A stretch of 64,000 nucleotides of DNA from positions 860,273-924,272 of the forward strand of contig NZ_KI912266.1 of NCBI RefSeq assembly GCF_000235425.2. The letters run 5' to 3'. The stretch's first letter is position 1. Each line of letters begins with the position of its first letter. Both the position numbers and the translations under genes were made by a program. Positions 56,921 through 64,000 of this stretch are shown here, piece by piece. Source of the DNA: Pseudofrankia saprophytica (GTDB lineage Bacteria; Actinomycetota; Actinomycetes; Frankiales; Frankiaceae). Below the pieces are notes generated by a model. The model made no database searches, was not told the DNA's origin, and worked only from the letters and a program-made list of their open reading frames with translations.

Positions 56921-57703
56921 ATGGACACCATGACATCGGAGCAGACGCTGACTGGAGAGCGCATCTTCACGTCCAGCGACCTCCCCAGTCTGTCGCTACC
57001 GGATGCCGACGGCCTCGTCACCTGTCGGTGGTTCCAGGATTCGGTGCCGGGCCGACCGGCCTGGCACGCGCCAGCTCAGTCACTCCGGCCCGGATGGACG
57101 ATCGAGGCCGCGGTTGACGACGACGAGAGCCAGGGGCAACGGGGTCCCGGTCAGGTCTCTTTCGTCGTGGTCGACCGTTCCTGGCTGGTCCGGGAGGGCA
57201 TGGATCGGGTACGCACCCGCGCCGTCGATGCCGTGGTGTTGCACTCCAAGTGCGGCCCGCCCGGACGAACCGCCCTGGCCTTGGCCTTCAGCGCTCATCT
57301 GCGCACTCGCCAGCATCGAATGGGGCTTGGCGCCGACGTCGTCACCGCGGCCGTCCGCCCCGAGCTGGCCGGTGCCCCCGGGCTCTTCCGGGTCCCGCAC
57401 TTCGTCACGATCTCCGACGGGACGGGCACGGTCGCCGACACCACCATCTGGCAGGTGATGAGCGGCCCGCGGTATGACGCGTGGCTCGGCGGCGCCCCCC
57501 GGCCCGACCACACCGCGATCGAGGCGGCGCTGCCCGGTCTGCTGCGGCTGCGGCACCTGTGGCGCACCGGTCGCCTCGACCGTTCCCGCGCCGACACCCT
57601 CGGCGCCGTGCTCGACGGCGGTGAGCTCACCGCCCAGAAGATCTTCCGCTACCCGCGCGTCATCCTCCCGGTCGCCACCCGGGCGCTGCGCGGGTCACTG
57701 TGA
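56921..57703 (+). CDS. Hypothetical protein linked to DUF397 gene
   Basis: 260 residues, family not recognised. It reads as a globular alpha/beta protein: VSFVVVDRSWLVREGMDRVR, VDAVVLHSKCGPPGRTALAL, GLFRVPHFVTISDGTGTVAD, and a C-terminal helical region rich in Leu/Arg (LPGLLRLRHLWRTGRLDRS). No signal peptide or membrane segment. ATG 56921 has GGAG upstream; ATG 56858, which overlaps the DUF397 stop, gives a longer coupled product. Possibly a third element of the XRE/DUF397 regulatory set, by position only. Confidence 0.6.
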   Translation: MDTMTSEQTLTGERIFTSSDLPSLSLPDADGLVTCRWFQDSVPGRPAWHAPAQSLRPGWTIEAAVDDDESQGQRGPGQVSFVVVDRSWLVREGMDRVRTRAVDAVVLHSKCGPPGRTALALAFSAHLRTRQHRMGLGADVVTAAVRPELAGAPGLFRVPHFVTISDGTGTVADTTIWQVMSGPRYDAWLGGAPRPDHTAIEAALPGLLRLRHLWRTGRLDRSRADTLGAVLDGGELTAQKIFRYPRVILPVATRALRGSL

Positions 57704-57869
57704 CCGGTACGTCCTCTGTGAGACGTACGGCCTAGAGCGTCTCCCGCTCAGCAGGGCCGCTGGCCAGGCCGACGCCGCCAGCCATCCCCGCCAGAGTCCA
57801 GCCCCGGCACAACGGCGTGTCCGGGGCTCTGGCATGTCCAGGTGCTTCTCGGGTTCAGGTGCTTCTGGG

Positions 57870-57897
57870 TGTCCAGGGACATCGCGGTGCCTGGACA
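57870..57897. terminator. Hairpin between convergent genes
   Basis: tgtccagg (57870-57877) and cctggaca (57890-57897) form an 8-bp stem between the convergent hypothetical and zinc-finger genes. It lies in a short region of caggtgcttct direct repeats. No T-run. Confidence 0.35.
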
Positions 57898-57904
57898 GGC
57901 GCAA

Positions 57905-58165
57905 TCAGACGAAGGCGTCGTCGACGAAGCAGTAGACCCAGTCCTCGCCCGGCTCGAAGGACCGCACGATCGGGTGCCCGTCGTGCGCCGCGTGCGCGCG
58001 TGCGTGCCGGCGCGGCGACGAGTCACAACATCCGACATGCCCACAGGTCAGGCACAGTCGCAGATGCACCCACCTGGATCCCTCGCGCAGACAGTCCTCG
58101 CACCCATCCTGGGTGCTCGGCTCGACAGCCCGGATCATCTCGGCGTGCGGGTCCACCGTCGTCAT
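57905..58165 (-). CDS. UBP-type zinc-finger protein
   Basis: 86 residues. Cys/His pattern of the ubiquitin-hydrolase zinc finger: DGCEDCLREGSRWVHLRLC, TCGHVGCCDSSPRRHARAH, HDGHPIVRSFEPGEDWVYC. Single-domain versions are common in actinomycetes; they do not act on ubiquitin there and their role is unknown. ATG 58165 is preceded by a GGGTGAAGG stretch; a TTG at 58177 is a possible earlier start. Confidence 0.88.
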   Translation of the reverse strand: MTTVDPHAEMIRAVEPSTQDGCEDCLREGSRWVHLRLCLTCGHVGCCDSSPRRHARAHAAHDGHPIVRSFEPGEDWVYCFVDDAFV

Positions 58166-58332
58166 ACCTTCACCCAACGACGTTGAGAGCCCAAGGACAA
58201 CCCCACCGGGCCGAGTCGCGCGTGCGCCGCGCCAGCCAACGTTCCGACCCTCACCAACAGCGGTACCGTCGGGACTGATGGTTACCGCACGGGGACGGCT
58301 GTGGTCGCGACCAGGCAGGCGGGGTGGCAGCG

Positions 58333-59816
<1,484 letters not shown>

Positions 59817-59820
<4 letters not shown>

Positions 59821-61208
59821 CCGCCGTCGGCCCCCGCCGTGCCTCCGGCGGCGCCGTGAATGGGAACGCGGAGGACGGCCGGCCGGAGGACGGCCAGGCG
59901 AACGGGAGCGGCGGGCGCGACTGGGGCGGTTTCGAGACGCTCGCGGTACACGCCGGCCAGGAGCCGGACTCCGCGACCGGGGCCGTGGTCGTCCCGATCC
60001 ACCCGGCGTCGACGTTCGCGCAGGACGGGATCGGCGGGCTGCGGGCCGGTTTCGAGTACGCCCGCTCCGGCAACCCGACGCGGGCGGCGCTGGAGACGTC
60101 GCTCGCGGCGCTGGAGGGCGGCCGGGTAGGGCTCGCGTTCGCCTCGGGACTCGCCGCCGAGGACGCCCTGGTGCGCGCCGTCTGCCGCCCGGGCGACCAC
60201 GTCCTCATTCCCCTCGACGCGTACGGAGGCACCTTCCGGCTGTTCCACCGCGTCTACGCGGAATGGGGCCTGGAGTACACCCCGGTCGACCTGTCGGACC
60301 TGGATGCCGTCAAGGCGGCGCTGCGTCTCGGCCCCGGCGACGGACCGGCGGGATCGGGCCTCACCGGCGAGGCCGGCGGTGTGGGTGGTGTGGGTGGTGC
60401 CGGCGCGGGGGGCGGGCCCGCCTGGGCCACCGGGTCCGGCGGAACCGGTCGCACGCGGCTCATCTGGTGCGAGACGCCGACCAATCCGCTGCTGTCGATC
60501 GCGGACGTCGCGGCGCTCGCCGAGCTCGCCCACGGCGCCGGCGCCCTGCTCGCCGTCGACAACACCTTCGCCTCGCCGTATCTACAGCGCCCGCTGGCGC
60601 TGGGCGCGGACGCCGTCGTCCACTCGACCACCAAATACCTCGGCGGTCACAGTGACGTCGTGGGCGGAGCGGTCGTGGTCGACGACCCCGAGCTCGGCGA
60701 GCGGGTTCGGTTTTTCCAGAACGCGACGGGCGCCGTGCCCGGCCCGTTCGACTCCTGGCTCGTATTGCGGGGCATCAAGACGTTGGCGGTCCGGATGGAC
60801 CGGCACTGCGCGAACGCCGCCGCCGTCGTCGACCTGCTCGTCGGTCATCCTGGAGTCGCGGAGGTCCGCTACCCGGGCCTGCCAACGCATCCGGGGCACG
60901 AGGTCGCCGCCGGGCAGATGCGCGGTTTCGGCGGCATGGTGTCGTTCCGGGCCCGCGGCGGCGCCAGTGCCGCCGCGGAGATCTGCCGGCGTACCAGGCT
61001 GTTCACGCTCGCCGAGTCGTTGGGCGGCGTGGAGTCGCTGATCGAGCACCCGGGCCGGATGACGCACGCCTCGGTAGCGGGATCGCCGCTCGCGGTGCCC
61101 GACGACCTGGTCCGGCTGTCGGTGGGCATCGAGCTCGCGGACGACCTCGTCGCCGACCTCCGCCAGGCCCTCGACGCCGCCGCCACCGACGCCGCCGCCG
61201 GGGCCTGA
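59817..61208 (+). CDS. metB: Cystathionine gamma-synthase / gamma-lyase family PLP enzyme
   Basis: 463 residues. PLP Lys in VVHSTTKYLGGHSDVVGG; other family motifs are YARSGNPTRAALETSLAALE, FASGLAAEDAL, ETPTNPLLSIADV, AVDNTFASPYLQRP, and ESLGGVESLIEHPGRMTHAS. Next to cystathionine beta-synthase it most likely splits cystathionine to cysteine or makes it from homoserine esters; sequence alone does not separate the two. A Gly/Ala-rich insert (about residues 180-215, GGVGGVGGAGAGGG) interrupts the fold before the ETPTNP motif. GTG 59817 overlaps the upstream stop, though the real domain begins about residue 38. Confidence 0.92.
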
Positions 61209-61714
61209 AAGACGCTCCGCCGATCGCGGCGACGGGCGTTCCCGATTCCACATGCCCAGCCGGCATTTTCCGTCGCCGGCTACACTCCGCCACGATCAAG
61301 GGCGGGAGGCGGTCGGCGTCGCGCGCCGGGGCACCCGCCACCGACTCCCAGAATGTTTACTGAAGGTAAGCAAAAAGAGTTTGCTATCGCGTTCGCGCAG
61401 CCACGCTGCGTGCTTCGAGCGAGGCCAGGCCGAACCGGCCAGGTAGCCCTCACCGAGGTGCCTTCCGCTCAAAACCGCGCAAAAGATCACCATCCGTAGC
61501 CAGCAGCACACATACCCGCTGGTAATGGACATGCCGACGATGACGGAAACCGCCGACGCACTACTGTCCAGGCTGGGTGTCTTCACGGTGGCGCATGCCA
61601 GGCGGTGAGGGCCGTCGGTGACGCAGAGCCATGCAAACCGCGCGGGCCACGCGGCCAGCGCCACGAGGCGCCCACTGCTAACCGACCACGCAGCGCTATC
61701 GGGAGGGGTGGGGC
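61209..61714. other. Intergenic region
   Basis: About 500 bp with no supported gene. A relatively AT-rich patch at 61351-61395 (tttactgaaggtaagcaaaa) may hold a promoter. A GGGAGGGG ribosome binding site precedes 61715. Confidence 0.4.
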
Positions 61715-62797
61715 GTGGGAACTGGAAACCCAACAGTCACCGGAGCCTGGCCGGCGGCACCGTCGCCGGATCCGCGCTCGGGCGGTGACGAGGGCGGGGG
61801 CGCAAGGCCGCCGTCCACCGGCACCACCCAGCAGAACAGCCCGGCCGGCGGGCAGGCGGGGATAGCCGGCGACGAGGCGCTGTCAACCGGCGAACGCGCC
61901 GGGAGACTGCTGCGCGAGTTGCTGACCGGCACCGCCGAGTACCGCCGCATGTGGGAGTCCCGGGTACGCCGGGCGAGCGCACAGGAGCCCAGCTTCGCCG
62001 CGGTCGCCCGGGTGATCGCCGAATACCTGTGGAATGCCGGCGTCGTTTCCGAGGAGGACCAGGAGCTCGACCGGGCGCTCAAGGACCGGGTAAGCCGAGC
62101 GCTCGGCGGCGGCCGCATCTCGGCGCAGACGATGGAGTGGTTCATCGAGGCGTTCGGGATGCGCCGGCACGAGGCCGGGCTGTGGGCGGCGTTCGCCGGC
62201 CTCACCGACCCGGGCGTCGACACGAGCTCCGGCACGCTGCGCGGCGGACCAGCGATGATCATGCCGCAGCGACATCGCACCGTCGCGGTGTTCGAGCGCT
62301 ACCGGTTCGACGCGACCGGCTCGCTCGTCGAGCAGCACACCTTTCAGGTGATCTCCGCCCAGGAAGACGGTGTCGGGATCTATCCGTGGGTGCTGCGCAC
62401 CGACGCGACCGCCGGCGAGGTTCTCATCGGCGGTACGCCCGGAGCCCGGCACGCGTACAGCTCCCGGCTGACCCTCGTCGAGGTCGAGCTCGACCGGACG
62501 CTCGGCCGGGGCGAGCGGCACGCGCTGGAGCTCCTCGCCCGCTACCCGGCGGGGCTGCCGACGCAGGAGGTACGCCGCGCCGCGCGGGCCAAGACGGAGA
62601 ACGTCGACATCCTGATCCAGTTCGACCCCGACCACCCGCCGCGGGACCTCCGCTGGACGGTGTGGAGCACGCACGAGGGTGGCCTGATCGTCGACGAGGA
62701 GCCGGCGGCACTCTCCGCCGACGGCACGGTCCACCGGTTCCTGCCGGCCGTCCACCACGCGGTGGTCGGTTTCCGCTGGAGCTGGGACGAGCACTGA
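61715..62797 (+). CDS. Conserved hypothetical, helical N-terminal region
   Basis: 360 residues. After a disordered Gly/Pro-rich N-terminus (about 1-50) comes a helical region (STGERAGRLLRELLTGTAEY, then WFIEAFGMRRHEAGLWAAFA) that resembles a variant helix-turn-helix, though I cannot confirm DNA binding. The C-terminal half is beta-rich (HRTVAVFERYRFDATGSLVE, HTFQVISAQEDGVGIYPWVL, RDLRWTVWSTHEGGL). Proteins of this layout are known to me only as actinobacterial hypotheticals. GTG 61715 with GGGAGGGG upstream. It ends at a strong bidirectional terminator. Confidence 0.7.
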   Translation: MGTGNPTVTGAWPAAPSPDPRSGGDEGGGARPPSTGTTQQNSPAGGQAGIAGDEALSTGERAGRLLRELLTGTAEYRRMWESRVRRASAQEPSFAAVARVIAEYLWNAGVVSEEDQELDRALKDRVSRALGGGRISAQTMEWFIEAFGMRRHEAGLWAAFAGLTDPGVDTSSGTLRGGPAMIMPQRHRTVAVFERYRFDATGSLVEQHTFQVISAQEDGVGIYPWVLRTDATAGEVLIGGTPGARHAYSSRLTLVEVELDRTLGRGERHALELLARYPAGLPTQEVRRAARAKTENVDILIQFDPDHPPRDLRWTVWSTHEGGLIVDEEPAALSADGTVHRFLPAVHHAVVGFRWSWDEH

Positions 62798-62802
62798 GAC
62801 CG

Positions 62803-62835
62803 CGCTTCGCGCCAGCCTCAGGCTGGCGCGAAGCG
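62803..62835. terminator. Bidirectional hairpin terminator
   Basis: cgcttcgcgccagcct (62803-62818) pairs perfectly with 62820-62835, leaving almost no loop. It lies 5 bp after the hypothetical gene and 49 bp from the stop of the convergent aidB-like gene. There is no T-run, as is common in actinobacteria. Confidence 0.75.
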
Positions 62836-62883
62836 TCAGGCCGCGGCCCAGCCGCGGAATCAGCCGCTCAGCCGCTCAACCGC

Positions 62884-64000
62884 TCAACCGCGGGTGGCAG
62901 GCGGGACCCGGGCGATGAGGGCCTCGACGTCGGTGCCTCGGGGCAGGGTGCCGAAAACGCGGCCACCGGCCTCGCCGAGCCGGGTGGCGCAGAAGGCGTC
63001 CGCGACGGCGGCCGGCGCGTGCCTGACCAACAGCGAGGCCTGCAGAACCAACGCGAGCCGCTCCACCAGCGAACGGGCGCCGAACTCAAGGTCGTCCGGA
63101 CCGAGCCCTCTGAGCTCATCCAGATCGGCGCGCACGGCGGACCACGCGGCGTCGAGCCGTTTGTCTCCGTCGGCCGCGAGCTCCACCTCGGCGCGGTAGG
63201 CGGCGAACGCCTCCGGCTCCCGACCGAGCGCGCGCAGCACGTCGAGGGCGTTGACGTTGCCCGCGCCCTCCCAGATGCCGTTCAGCGGCGCCTCGCGGTA
63301 GAGCCGCGGCATGGGCGACTCCTCGGCATAGCCGTTACCGCCCAGGCATTCCAGCGCCTCAGCTACGAACGCCGGCTGGCGCTTGCAGATCCAGAACTTC
63401 GCCAGCGCCGTCGCCAGGCGCAGGAAGGCGCGCTCGCCCGCGTCGCCGCGCGTGCTCCGGTCGATCCCGCCGGCCAGGCGCAGCACCAGCGTGGTCGCCG
63501 CCTCCGACTCGAGCGCCAGGTCCGCCAGGACGTTGCGCATCAGCGGCTTGTCGATCAGCAGCCCGCCGAAGGCGGACCGGTGCCGGGTGTGGTGCAGCGC
63601 CTGGATGAGGGCGGCGCGCATGCCGCTGGCCGAACCGAGCGCCGAGTCGAACCGGGTCATCGCGACCATCTCGATGATGGTGCGGACGCCGCGCCCCTCG
63701 GGACCGACCAGCCAGCCGACGGTGTCGTCGAACTCCGGCTCGCTGCTGGCGTTGGAACGGTTGCCGAGCTTGTCCTTCAGCCGCTGGATCCGGAAGGTGT
63801 TGTGGCTGCCGTCCGGCAGCACCCGGGGGACGAGGAAGCAGGACAGCCCGCCGGGCGCCTGCGCGAGAACCAGGAACAGGTCGCTCATCGGCGCGCTCGT
63901 GAACCACTTGTGGCCGCGCAGCCGGTAGCCGCCGTCCGGGTGCGGCGTGGCGACCGTCGTGTTGGCGCGCACGTCCGAGCCGCCCTGCTTCTCCGTCATC
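62884..64000 (-). CDS. aidB: AidB-like acyl-CoA dehydrogenase (partial, runs off right edge)
   Basis: C-terminal 371 residues. TEKQGGSDVRANTT and GYRLRGHKWFTSAPMSDLFL are the AidB-type flavin/substrate region; LKDKLGNRSNASSEPEFDDT, AALIQALHHTRHRSAFGG, ALECLGGNGYAEESPMPRLY and REAPLNGIWEGAGNVNALDV complete the acyl-CoA dehydrogenase fold. AidB binds FAD and DNA and is part of the adaptive response to alkylation in E. coli; actinobacterial members may act mainly as isovaleryl-CoA-type dehydrogenases. The N-terminus is beyond the window. The stop is followed by short cagccgctc repeats. Confidence 0.88.
   Translation of the reverse strand, partial: MTEKQGGSDVRANTTVATPHPDGGYRLRGHKWFTSAPMSDLFLVLAQAPGGLSCFLVPRVLPDGSHNTFRIQRLKDKLGNRSNASSEPEFDDTVGWLVGPEGRGVRTIIEMVAMTRFDSALGSASGMRAALIQALHHTRHRSAFGGLLIDKPLMRNVLADLALESEAATTLVLRLAGGIDRSTRGDAGERAFLRLATALAKFWICKRQPAFVAEALECLGGNGYAEESPMPRLYREAPLNGIWEGAGNVNALDVLRALGREPEAFAAYRAEVELAADGDKRLDAAWSAVRADLDELRGLGPDDLEFGARSLVERLALVLQASLLVRHAPAAVADAFCATRLGEAGGRVFGTLPRGTDVEALIARVPPATRG

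Noticed and set aside
56034-56936. 300-residue minus-strand frame opposite the DUF397 gene
   Set aside because: The plus strand carries a recognisable DUF397 protein; the minus frame is a mirror with no motif.

Overview
The window is high-GC DNA from an actinomycete. GTG and TTG starts are common, regulators of the XRE-DUF5753 and DUF397 type occur together, lipoproteins carry long Pro/Ala/Thr-rich stretches, and several genes contain in-frame minisatellites. The mix resembles Frankia or a relative, but no rRNA, tRNA or other phylogenetic marker is present, so the genus is an inference.

Layout. 1-4063: ABC transporter (permease cut by the left edge, ATPase) and a NarL/DesK-type two-component pair. 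4227-8031: Ski2-like DUF3516 helicase and a YdcF/DUF218 membrane protein. 8383-10442: two tandem paralogous lipoproteins with C-terminal Excalibur domains. 10571-12567: thymidylate-kinase-like protein and a solitary AbiEi/DUF559 protein, each followed by a copy of a 73-bp palindromic repeat that overlaps its stop codon; a third copy lies at 49697.

13134-40243 is a defence island. A NERD plus pseudokinase protein stands at its left edge. The main cluster (15244-40243) encodes a Z1-domain P-loop ATPase, a GHKL ATPase, two unknown proteins, an opposite-strand RelE-like/SF1 helicase fusion, DrmA-like and DrmB-like proteins, an inactivated SF1 helicase fused to a full sigma-70 module and a MORC-like C-terminal module, an AIPR protein, two cytosine-C5 methyltransferases each fused to a decayed EndoIII/MutY-like domain with an Fe-S loop, a Vsr endonuclease, and a MORC-type ATPase. 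Most same-strand neighbours overlap by ATGA or GTGA, so they are probably co-translated. I read it as a composite restriction/defence system: methyltransferases mark host DNA, Vsr and the glycosylase-like domains deal with deaminated 5mC or cut DNA, helicases and GHKL ATPases remodel or sense DNA, AIPR may be the abortive effector, and the sigma fusion may link the system to transcription. This division of labour is inference; the domain calls are visible in the sequence.

40497-44166: toxin-antitoxin pair, DUF6082 protein, small conserved protein, sulfotransferase, and several palindromes. 44953-53255: membrane-anchored cyclophilin, lipoprotein, truncated MFS transporter, small metalloprotease, DUF574 methyltransferase, PAS-EAL protein. 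53951-57703: XRE-DUF5753 regulator, DUF397 protein and a linked unknown. 57905-64000: UBP-type zinc finger, cystathionine beta-synthase and gamma-synthase/lyase (transsulfuration), an unknown protein, and an AidB-like acyl-CoA dehydrogenase cut by the right edge.
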